Of a stretch of DNA of 64,000 bases, positions 18,102-25,291 are shown in pieces (position 1 is the stretch's first letter; each line of letters opens with the position of its first letter). The stretch is from Rugosimonospora acidiphila. Lineage in GTDB: Bacteria > Actinomycetota > Actinomycetes > Mycobacteriales > Micromonosporaceae. The notes beneath the pieces were generated by a model. It ran no database searches. It saw nothing but the letters and a program-made list of their open reading frames with translations, and was not told the DNA's origin. A program made the position numbers and the translations under genes. Location of the stretch: assembly GCF_039543385.1 (NCBI RefSeq), contig NZ_BAABJQ010000031.1, positions 46,482 to 110,481 on the forward strand, read 5' to 3'.

Positions 18102-18605
18102 ATGGCCGAAGCGGTAGTGCGGCGAGTGACGATGGCTGATGCGGCAATGGCAAGGGCATTGCGTCTTGAAATGCTCGCAGACGCCCCACTCGCCTTTCTC
18201 GAAACAATCGATGAGGCGGCGGCCCGGCCGCATGCCGAGTTCGCGGCCAAGCTGCGCGAGCGGGTGGCCGGCAACGCCCAGGCGTTGTTTGTCGCGGCGG
18301 CCGACGGCCGGCTGGTCGGGCAGGCCGGCGGCTTCACGCCGCCCGGTACCCGCGGCGTCACGCTGGTGTTCGCCGTGTACCTGGCGCCGACCTGGCGCGG
18401 CCGGGGCCTGCTCGGCCGCCTGGTGGACGCGGTGGCCCAGTGGTCGCTGGCCGCGGGCCGGCCGGAGCTCGAATTGGAGGTGATGACCGGCAACCAGCGG
18501 GCGATCCGGGCGTACCAGGGACTCGGTTTCGTCGACACCGGGCTGCGTTCGCGCCACCCGGTGATCCCGGTGTTCACCGAGTTGAAGATGCGCCGCCCGG
18601 CCTGA
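18102..18605 (+). CDS. GNAT-family N-acetyltransferase
   Basis: A 167-residue acetyltransferase of the GNAT superfamily, transferring acetyl from acetyl-CoA to an unknown amine. The core shows the beta4 strand GVTLVFAVYLAPTWRGRGLLGRLVD, with the R-G-R-G-L-L pyrophosphate loop (Q/RxxGxG/A type) near residue 103. It also has the late NQRAIRAYQGLGFVDTG motif typical of the fold. ATG 18102 was chosen because it starts at the first conserved strand. The frame is open far upstream across the cspA region. No operon partner; it faces paaN across a strong hairpin. Confidence 0.85.
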   Translation: MAEAVVRRVTMADAAMARALRLEMLADAPLAFLETIDEAAARPHAEFAAKLRERVAGNAQALFVAAADGRLVGQAGGFTPPGTRGVTLVFAVYLAPTWRGRGLLGRLVDAVAQWSLAAGRPELELEVMTGNQRAIRAYQGLGFVDTGLRSRHPVIPVFTELKMRRPA

Positions 18606-18607
18606 AC

Positions 18608-18653
18608 CGCTGAACCGCCGGGGCCGCCACCGTGCCGTCCCGGCGGTTCAGCG
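18608..18653. terminator. Perfect 15-bp hairpin between GNAT gene and paaN
   Basis: Arms cgctgaaccgccggg and cccggcggttcagcg enclose a 16-base loop. It lies between two convergent stops (18605 and 18659) and is symmetric, so it can end transcription from both sides. Confidence 0.75.
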
Positions 18654-18658
18654 GGTGC

Positions 18659-20335
18659 TCAGATGTGCCGGCGAGACTGGACGATCCGGAACCGGCTGGC
18701 CACGTAGGCGCCATCGGTCAGTGCCGCGTTGGCCGCCGCGTTGGCGCCGCTGGCGTGGAAGTCGGAGAACGCCGCGGACTGGTTGACGAACACGCCGCCG
18801 TTCAGATTGGCCGACAGGTGCACGCCGACCTCGATGGCCGCCTCCTCGACCTCGGCCAGCACCTCGGGCGAGGTGGAGTAGACCGCGGCGGTCAGCGCAC
18901 CCTTGGCGCCGACGGTACGGCGGAACAGCTCGATGCTGTGCGCCGTCGAGTCTGTGGCCACCACGAACGAGATCGGCCCGAACCACTCGCCGTCGAAGAC
19001 CTCCGCGCGAGACGCGTCCTGCGTCAGGATGAGCGGAGTTCGCACCACCGCGTCCGGGTACGCGGGGTGGCTCACGGTACGGGAGTCCAGCAGTACGGTC
19101 CCCTGCTCGCGGGCCGCCTCGATGCGCGATGCCACGGCGTCGTTGACTATCGCGCCGGTCAACTCGACCGCACGGGCGTCGTCCCCGGTCAGCTTGCCCA
19201 CCGCGTCGGCGATCCCGGTGGCCACCTCGTCGAACGACAGGTGCCCCGCCCCGGTCTCGATCCCGCCCCTGGGCACCAGGATGTTCTGGGGCGTGGTGCA
19301 CATCTGTCCACTGTAGAGAGTCAAGGAGAATGCGATATTCGCACACATCCCGGCGAAGTCGTCGGTCGAGTCGACGACGATCGTGTTCACGCCGGCCTTC
19401 TCGGTGAACACCACCGCCTGGCGCGCGTTGACCTCCAGCCACTCCCCGTACCCGGTGGAGCCGGTGAAGTCGATGATCTTTACCTCGGGTCGCAGCGCCA
19501 GCTCGGAGGCCAGCCGCTCGTCCGGCCCCTCGGGAGCGAGCTGGATGATGTCCGGCTCGAAGCCGGCCTCCGCTAACACCTCCCGCGCGTACCGGACGGT
19601 GATGGCCAGCGGCAGCACGGCGCGCGGGTGCGGCTTGACGATGACCGGGTTGCCGGTGGCCAGCGACGCGAACAGCCCAGGGTACGAGTTCCAGGTGGGG
19701 AACGTGTTGCACCCGATCACCAGGGCGACTCCGCGCGGTACCACGTGGAAGGTCTTGCTCATGCGCAGCGGATCGCCGCGGCCGGCCGGCTTCTCCCAGT
19801 CCGCGACGGCCGGATGGCGGGTCTGCTCCGCGTAGGCGTACGCCAGCGCCTCCAACGCCCGGTCCAGCGCGTGCGCGCCACCGGCCTGGAACGCCATGAC
19901 GAACGCCTGCCCGGTGGTGAACTGCACCGCGTTGGCCAGCTCGAAGATGTGCGCGTGCAGCCGGGCGAGGATCTCCAGGCAGACGCCCACCCGCACCTGC
20001 GGGCCGGCGGCCCGCCAGGCGGGCAGCGCGGCCGTGGCGGCGGCGACCAGAGCGTCGGGCGCAGCGTGCGGATACCGCACATCGAGTGCGATCCCGAACG
20101 GTGAGGACTCGGTGGCCACGACGGAATCGGCCGGCTGGTCGAGCGGGAAATCCGCGCCCAGGTAGGACCGGAAGTCGGCGGCCCCGGTGGCCGCCGCCTG
20201 TTCGCCGTACACCCTCGGGCTCGGCGACTCGGGGAAGGCGGACCAGTAACCGCGCTCGGCGATCGCGGTCAGCGCGCGCTGGAGCGTTTCGGAGTGCTTC
20301 GCGTACAGCTCGTGGCTGGCGACGGTGGCAGTCAT
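18659..20335 (-). CDS. paaN: Phenylacetic acid degradation protein PaaN (aldehyde dehydrogenase family)
   Basis: A 558-residue aldehyde-dehydrogenase-fold protein matching the actinobacterial PaaN family, linked to ring-opening and oxidation in phenylacetyl-CoA catabolism. Visible features are the cofactor-region segment GVALVIGCNTFPTWNSYPGL, the DFTGSTGYGEWLE motif, and the catalytic Cys at about residue 346 in LYSGQMCTTPQN. ATG 20335 starts the conserved MTATVASHELYAKH opening. The frame continues upstream but with unrelated composition. No paaABCDE genes are nearby, so this copy stands apart from the usual cluster and its precise reaction is inferred. Confidence 0.85.
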   Translation of the reverse strand: MTATVASHELYAKHSETLQRALTAIAERGYWSAFPESPSPRVYGEQAAATGAADFRSYLGADFPLDQPADSVVATESSPFGIALDVRYPHAAPDALVAAATAALPAWRAAGPQVRVGVCLEILARLHAHIFELANAVQFTTGQAFVMAFQAGGAHALDRALEALAYAYAEQTRHPAVADWEKPAGRGDPLRMSKTFHVVPRGVALVIGCNTFPTWNSYPGLFASLATGNPVIVKPHPRAVLPLAITVRYAREVLAEAGFEPDIIQLAPEGPDERLASELALRPEVKIIDFTGSTGYGEWLEVNARQAVVFTEKAGVNTIVVDSTDDFAGMCANIAFSLTLYSGQMCTTPQNILVPRGGIETGAGHLSFDEVATGIADAVGKLTGDDARAVELTGAIVNDAVASRIEAAREQGTVLLDSRTVSHPAYPDAVVRTPLILTQDASRAEVFDGEWFGPISFVVATDSTAHSIELFRRTVGAKGALTAAVYSTSPEVLAEVEEAAIEVGVHLSANLNGGVFVNQSAAFSDFHASGANAAANAALTDGAYVASRFRIVQSRRHI

Positions 20336-20526
20336 GGGCCAATGATGCCGGAGGCCACCGCCGGTCCGACAGGGCCGATTCTGCTCCGGTGCCGACCTCG
20401 GGCCGCCCCCCGGGCCGGGGCGGGCATGGTCAGGTGGGGCGGCGCTCATGGCACCGCCCCACCCCCGCTCCTGATCACCGGGGAGGGAACAACGCAGCCA
20501 ACGGAGTCCTCCCGGCGATCAGGCGT

Positions 20527-21855
20527 CTATCCGGCCTGCGCCCCGGCGGGTAGCAGGTCCGATCCCGGGCTCGGCCCCCACGAGGGCAGCTCCCGCATCC
20601 CGCGCAGCGGGGAGGCGAGCACCGGCAGGAAGCAGAACATGCCGCCGATGGCGCCTATCCACATCGCCGGCCGCACCCCCAGGACCGCGCCCAACGTCCC
20701 GCCGAGCAGCGCACCCAACGGCATGGTGCCCCAGACCAGGAAGCGCATGGTGGCGTTCATCCGGCCGAGCAGCCGCTCCGGGCACAGGCCCTGGCGGAAG
20801 CTGACCTGGGTGACGTTGTAGACCACGGCACCGAACGACCAGACGCCGCCACCGACCGCGGCCAGCCACAACAGCACGCCGCGCTGGGCCAGCGGCATCA
20901 GCAGGGCGAACGGCGAGGTGGCACCGATCGAGATCCAGATCGTGGGGCCCTGGCCGAGCCGGCGGGCGACCCTGGTGGCGGTGAACGCCGCGACCAGGCC
21001 GCCGACCGCCGACACCGAGGAGACCAGGCCGATCTGCCAGGGCGGCAGGCGCAGGATCCCGGCCAGCAGGACCACCTGCAGGGCGGTCGCGATCGAACCG
21101 AACAGGTTGGAGGAGCCGGTACACGCGGCGATGGAGCGCAGCATGCGGTTGCCCAGCACGAACCGCAGGCCCTCCATGATCTCCCGGCCGAGGTGCGCGT
21201 CCGGGGCGCGCTCGGGCCGCGGCTCGCGCCGCCGAATCCGGGTCACGAACAGCGCTGAGCCGAGGTAGCTGGCCGCGTTGACGGCGATCGCGAACGGCGC
21301 GGTGAGCCAACTGATGATCAGGCCGGCCGCGGTGGGGCCGCCGATCTGGTTGACCGCCCGGACCGACTCCAGCTTGGCGTTGCCCTCGACCAGGTTGTCC
21401 CGGCCGACCAGGTGCGGCAGGAAGCTCTGGTACGCCACGTCGAAGAACACCGTGCACACGCCGGCGAGCAGCGCGACCACGAACATCTGGTACACGGTCA
21501 GCCAGTGCAGCCACCAGGCCACCGGGATGCTGCCGAGCAGGACGGCCCGGCCCAGGTCGCCCGCGATCAGCACGTGCCGGCGCCGCATCCGATCCACCCA
21601 GGCCCCGGCCGGCAGCCCGACCAGCAGGAAGGCGGCCGTCTCGCAGGCACTGAGCGCGCCGACCTCAAAGGTGCTGGCGTGCAACGCGAGGACGGCGACC
21701 AGCGGCAGCGCCAGCAGGCTGACCTGTGCGCCGAGCTGGCTGATGGTGTCCGCGACGAAGAGCTGGCGGAAGTCGTGCGCGACCAGCAGCCCGAGGCGCC
21801 CACCGACCACCGGCGGGTCCGCGGGCGCGGAGAAGTGCTGGTCGCCGCTGGCCAT
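20527..21855 (-). CDS. MFS transporter (DHA3-type drug exporter)
   Basis: A 442-residue major facilitator with about 12 hydrophobic segments. Residues 1-25 are a soluble start. The family loop between segments 2 and 3 is GLPAGAWVDRMRRRHVLIAGD, resembling the G-x-x-x-D-R-x-G-R-R MFS motif. The layout and the FDVAYQSFLPHLVGRDNL segment are typical of DHA3 (MefA-like) exporters of macrolides or other drugs. It diverges from an ArsR-type regulator with 82 bases between starts, so that regulator is the natural candidate for its control. Substrate unknown. Confidence 0.85.
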   Translation of the reverse strand: MASGDQHFSAPADPPVVGGRLGLLVAHDFRQLFVADTISQLGAQVSLLALPLVAVLALHASTFEVGALSACETAAFLLVGLPAGAWVDRMRRRHVLIAGDLGRAVLLGSIPVAWWLHWLTVYQMFVVALLAGVCTVFFDVAYQSFLPHLVGRDNLVEGNAKLESVRAVNQIGGPTAAGLIISWLTAPFAIAVNAASYLGSALFVTRIRRREPRPERAPDAHLGREIMEGLRFVLGNRMLRSIAACTGSSNLFGSIATALQVVLLAGILRLPPWQIGLVSSVSAVGGLVAAFTATRVARRLGQGPTIWISIGATSPFALLMPLAQRGVLLWLAAVGGGVWSFGAVVYNVTQVSFRQGLCPERLLGRMNATMRFLVWGTMPLGALLGGTLGAVLGVRPAMWIGAIGGMFCFLPVLASPLRGMRELPSWGPSPGSDLLPAGAQAG

Positions 21856-21922
21856 GAGGGCAGCGTGCGCTAGTGATTGGGAAAAGTCAACCAGTTATCT
21901 CGGTGATCCGCGACTTCTGCCA

Positions 21923-21928
21923 TAGGCT
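21923..21928 (+). promoter_or_regulatory. Candidate -10 box (TAGGCT) of the ArsR-type regulator
   Basis: TAGGCT fits TANNNT and ends nine bases before the ATG at 21938. The region before the ATG (gaacgggcc) has no Shine-Dalgarno sequence, so a leaderless or very short-leader transcript is likely. Confidence 0.4.
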
Positions 21929-21937
21929 GAACGGGCC

Positions 21938-22459
21938 ATGTCATTCGACAAGACCCGCCGGCCGGCGACGGAGCAGGAGGCGCGCGCGCTCGCCTCCGCC
22001 TTACGGCTGCGCATCCTGCGTCTGTGCCTGGACCGGGCGCTGACGAACAAGGAGATCGCGGCCCGGCTGGGCCTGAACCCCGCGACCACACTGCACCACG
22101 TCCGCACCCTGGTGGCCACCGGTTTTCTCGCCGCTCAGCAGGAGCGCCGGGGCACCCGGGGCGCGCGCGAGGTGCCGTACCTGGCGACCGGCAAGTCCTG
22201 GACGCTGGATGTGTACGGCGCCGGCGTCGAGGGCAGCGGTCAGGCCATGATCGAGGCATTCCTGGACGAGGTCAGGCTGGCCGACCCGGCCGAGCCCCGG
22301 GTGAGCCGGCTGGGGCTGCGGTTGGACAAATCACAGCTGCAGGAGCTGCGCGACCGGGTGGCCGAGCTGCTCGACGACTTCGCGTCCCGCCCGCGCGCCT
22401 CGGAGGGCGAGCCTTACTCGATCTTCGTGGCGGTCTACCCGGACCGCTCACGTGAATGA
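21938..22459 (+). CDS. ArsR-like winged-helix transcriptional regulator
   Basis: A 173-residue DNA-binding protein. Residues about 15-75 form a winged helix-turn-helix: ALASALRLRILRLCLDRALTNKEIAARLGLNPATTLHHVRTL. No metal-binding cysteine pair of classical ArsR sensors is seen in the recognition helix. The C-terminal half (LRLDKSQLQELRDRVAELLDDF) is probably a dimerisation helix and is typical of ArsR/HTH_20 regulators that sit beside exporters. Divergent from the MFS gene, so probably its regulator. Confidence 0.82.
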   Translation: MSFDKTRRPATEQEARALASALRLRILRLCLDRALTNKEIAARLGLNPATTLHHVRTLVATGFLAAQQERRGTRGAREVPYLATGKSWTLDVYGAGVEGSGQAMIEAFLDEVRLADPAEPRVSRLGLRLDKSQLQELRDRVAELLDDFASRPRASEGEPYSIFVAVYPDRSRE

Positions 22460-22516
22460 GGTCACCGTGAATGAGTGCGGACAGGGGTAGCGCTCCGTCG
22501 CCCGGCGGTCGCTCCT

Positions 22517-22544
22517 GGCGGCCGACCGGCGACCGGTGGCCGCC
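22517..22544 (+). terminator. Hairpin after the ArsR-type gene
   Basis: Arms ggcggcc and ggccgcc enclose an inner accgg/ccggt helix, giving a long GC stem starting 58 bases after the stop at 22459. No T-run follows. Confidence 0.4.
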
Positions 22545-22904
22545 CGCCCCGCGGGTTCGGCGCCGAGATTCGTGAGGCCCGGCGTCGGCGGCCGATGGCC
22601 GTCCCCGGCGCCGGGCCGCCCGTCCTCAACCGGTTCCGGCCGGATGACCAGCCGAAACGGCCCGGAAATTGGTCGAGAGGACGCTCGCACAGCGCTTCTG
22701 CGCCGGGTCGCTGACCTCCCGGGTTTCCCCGGGGCCAAGCGGCGATGCGTCCTCCCGCACGCAGCATCCTGCGCGCCTCAGACAACGCCGTCAAGCCCCG
22801 ACGACCCCTGAAAATGGACGCAAAGCACATCCCTGATTACCCTGAGCTACCTGTTCGCCAGCCTCAGAGTTGACACGCGAGATGAACCGGCGTGAGTACT
22901 TCAG
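22545..22904. other. Non-coding gap with a lower-GC stretch
   Basis: No gene is supported between the ArsR-type regulator and thrC, which converge here. Bases about 22800-22900 are clearly less GC-rich than their surroundings and include a 19-codon frame (22814-22873) without a ribosome site. I cannot assign an RNA family to it. Confidence 0.4.
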
Positions 22905-22926
22905 GAATCACTACGCTGGGTGATTC
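22905..22926 (-). terminator. Inverted repeat downstream of thrC
   Basis: GAATCAC, eight bases, GTGATTC form a 7-bp perfect stem 15 bases past the thrC stop. No U-tract follows on the thrC strand, so it is only a candidate terminator. Confidence 0.4.
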
Positions 22927-22940
22927 TCGCCGCTAAAAAA

Positions 22941-24224
22941 TCAACCGAGAAGACCAGCCTCACGGGCGGCCTTCAGTGACGGCTTGACCCGGTAGGTGGG
23001 GCCGACCAGTTCGGCGACGGCATCCAAAGTCTTGAGCCCCTCGCCGGTGTTGAGCACCACGGTCTCGGCCGTCGGGTCCAGCTTGCCGGCCGCCACCAGC
23101 TTGCCCAGCACGGCGGTGGTCACCCCGCCCGCGGTCTCGGCGAACACGCCGGTGGTGCGGGCCAATTGCCGGATGGCGGCACGGATCTCGTCGTCGTCGG
23201 CGTAGTCCATCCAGCCGCCGGTGCGCCGCACCGCCTCGAGCGCGTACAGGCCGGCCGCCGGGTCGCCGATGTTGAGCGACTTGGCGATCCCGGTCGGGCG
23301 CACCGGAGTGATCACGTCGGTGTCCTGGTGCAGCGCGACGGCGATCGGGTTGCAGCCGGCCGACTGGGCACCGAAGATCTTCCACGGGGTGTTCGGGACC
23401 AGCCCGATCGCGACCAGCTCGCTGAACGCCTTGTCGACCTTGGTCAGCAGCTCGCCCGAGGCCATCGGGATGACCACCTGCGCCGGCAGCCGCCAGCCCA
23501 GCTGCTCGGCGATCTCGTAGCCGAGAGTCTTGGAGCCCTCCGCGTAGAACGGCCGGACGTTGACGTTGACGAAGGCGGTGTCCTCGAACTCGTCGGTCTC
23601 GGTCAGCTCCGAGCAGAGCCGGTTCACGTCGTCGTACGAGCCCTCGATGGCCACCACGTCGCCGCCGTACACGGCGGTGCTCAGCACCTTGCCCTGTTCG
23701 AGGTCGGACGGGATGAAGACCACGGACGGGATGCCGGCCTGGGCGGCGTGCGCGGCGACCGAGTTCGCCAGGTTTCCGGTCGACGCGCAGGCGAACCGGG
23801 TGAAGCCGAAACCCTTCGCGGCGGTCAGCGCGACCGATACGACCCGGTCCTTGAACGAGTGGGTCGGATTCGCCGAATCGTCCTTGACCCACAGCGGTCC
23901 GGTGATGCCCAGTTCGGCGGCGAGCGCGTCGCCGCGCACCAGCGGCGTGCAGCCCGGGTTGAGGCTCACCCGGGTGGCCGGGTCCTGCCCGACCGGCAGC
24001 AGCGGAGCGTAGCGCCAGAGGTTCTGCGGGCCCGCCTCGATCTGCTCGCGGGTGACCCGGGCCAGCGCCTCGGCGTCGTAACTGACCTCAAGGGGGCCGA
24101 AACACTCGTAACAGGCGTGCTGGGCGGCGAGCGGGTAGGTCGCGCCACAGCCACGGCAGACCAGGTTCCTGGCGGCGGTGGGAACGGTGTCGGTTCCGAC
24201 GTTTGCGTCGATCGTCGACGTCAT
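22941..24224 (-). CDS. thrC: Threonine synthase
   Basis: A PLP enzyme converting O-phosphohomoserine to threonine, 427 residues. It starts with a small zinc-ribbon-like region (Cys23-x2-Cys26 and Cys38-x2-Cys41). The PLP-lysine motif is NPTHSFKDR with Lys at residue 125. CASTGNLANSVAAHAA supplies the phosphate-binding/Asn loop. ATG 24224 is preferred over 24242 because it sits at the right distance from the site GAGAGGAAGG. A complete SAM riboswitch ends 14 bases upstream, predicting control by S-adenosylmethionine. It is monocistronic, with a hairpin after the stop. Confidence 0.95.
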   Translation of the reverse strand: MTSTIDANVGTDTVPTAARNLVCRGCGATYPLAAQHACYECFGPLEVSYDAEALARVTREQIEAGPQNLWRYAPLLPVGQDPATRVSLNPGCTPLVRGDALAAELGITGPLWVKDDSANPTHSFKDRVVSVALTAAKGFGFTRFACASTGNLANSVAAHAAQAGIPSVVFIPSDLEQGKVLSTAVYGGDVVAIEGSYDDVNRLCSELTETDEFEDTAFVNVNVRPFYAEGSKTLGYEIAEQLGWRLPAQVVIPMASGELLTKVDKAFSELVAIGLVPNTPWKIFGAQSAGCNPIAVALHQDTDVITPVRPTGIAKSLNIGDPAAGLYALEAVRRTGGWMDYADDDEIRAAIRQLARTTGVFAETAGGVTTAVLGKLVAAGKLDPTAETVVLNTGEGLKTLDAVAELVGPTYRVKPSLKAAREAGLLG

Positions 24225-24237
24225 GGGAGGCCTTCCT

Positions 24238-24369
24238 CTCATCTTCCCAGGGTGAGTCTCACAACCCTGGACGGAATTGGCACCTGCACGCCGGTGGCCT
24301 CAACATCGAGGTGAAACGCGGTGGTTGCCGGGGCTTCAACGGGCCGTTCCCTCTGCCCCTCTGGATGAG
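24238..24369 (-). promoter_or_regulatory. SAM riboswitch (SAM-I/S-box clan) upstream of thrC
   Basis: On the minus strand the P1 arms are CTCATC (24369-24364) and GATGAG (24243-24238). The conserved core reads AGAGGGGCAGAGGGAA, then CGGCCCGTTGAAGCCCC and GGCAACC, followed by GGTGCCAATTCC and the P4 hairpin CCAGGGT...ACCCTGG. All S-box hallmarks are present in order. The 3' arm of P1 directly abuts the Shine-Dalgarno AGGAAGG of thrC, and no separate terminator hairpin follows. This suggests control of translation by occlusion. SAM-IV shares this core, so the exact subclass is uncertain. Confidence 0.93.
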
Positions 24370-24397
24370 GTATTCAGTTGTAAGTTCCGCTGACAGC

Positions 24398-25291
24398 TTA
24401 GCTCACTACGTCCTTACGCAAGAAGTGCCACCAGGCCAGGCCGAAGAAGCCCGCCGCGTAGACCAGGGCCGCGATGGCGCCCTTGACCATGTCCTCCGTC
24501 TGGATCGGGTTGGAGATCAGGCCGAGCCAGGCGTCGCCGTAGTGAGTGGGCAAGATCACTCGTATCGAGCCCAGCGCGGTGATCTGGTCGAGGATGCCGG
24601 AGAGGATCTGCAGCAGCACGGCGCCGCCGACCGCGCCGAGCGGCGCGTCGGTCGACACCGACAGCAGGAACGCCAGGCCGGCCACGATCAGCAGGGTGAC
24701 CGCCAGGTACGCGACGATGCCCAGCAGGCGCAGCACGGCCGAGCCGGGTGCCACGTCCCCGGCGACGGTGGTGCGCAACGGATGCCAGCCGTAGCGCAGG
24801 GTTCCGGCCAGCAGCGCCACCCCGGTCAGCAGGAGCAGCGACACCAGGCTGTAGAACAGCGCGACGAGCAGCTTGCTGCCCAGCAGGCGACCCCGGGGTA
24901 CCGGGACGGCCAGCAGGTACCGCAGCGAGCCCCAGTTCGCCTCGCTGGCCACGGTGTCACCGCAGAACAGCGCCACCACCACGACGAGCAGGAAGGACGC
25001 GGACACCAGCAGGGTGAACAGGGCGAAGTTGAGCCCGCTGGACCGGCCGATGTCGGCCAGCGCGGCGAACTGGCCGCGATCCCCACCGCCGCCGTCACCG
25101 GTCCCGCCGAACTCGAACGCCAGCAGGATGACCAGCGGGAGCAGCACCATGAAGCCCAGGCTCAGCTGGGTGCGCCGGCGGCTGGCCTGGCGCCGCAGCT
25201 CGGTGCGGAAGCTGAGCGTGGCGGTCGGACGGTACCCGCCGGCCGCGCCGTCCACGGTGGGCGCCGGGGCAAGGGTCGACTCCATGGACAT
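24398..25291 (-). CDS. ABC-2 type transporter permease
   Basis: A 297-residue integral membrane protein with about six hydrophobic segments: residues near 45, 105, 150, 195, 215 and 280. After a soluble N-terminal tail, the first helix is QLSLGFMVLLPLVILLAFEFGG. The large gap before the second segment, and the VASEANWGSLRYLLAVPVPRGRLLGSK loop, match ABC-2 permeases. Its ATG overlaps the stop of the upstream hydrolase-ATPase gene by one base (TGATG), so the two are coupled and the ATPase domain of that gene is the obvious partner. Substrate unknown. Confidence 0.85.
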   Translation of the reverse strand: MSMESTLAPAPTVDGAAGGYRPTATLSFRTELRRQASRRRTQLSLGFMVLLPLVILLAFEFGGTGDGGGGDRGQFAALADIGRSSGLNFALFTLLVSASFLLVVVVALFCGDTVASEANWGSLRYLLAVPVPRGRLLGSKLLVALFYSLVSLLLLTGVALLAGTLRYGWHPLRTTVAGDVAPGSAVLRLLGIVAYLAVTLLIVAGLAFLLSVSTDAPLGAVGGAVLLQILSGILDQITALGSIRVILPTHYGDAWLGLISNPIQTEDMVKGAIAALVYAAGFFGLAWWHFLRKDVVS

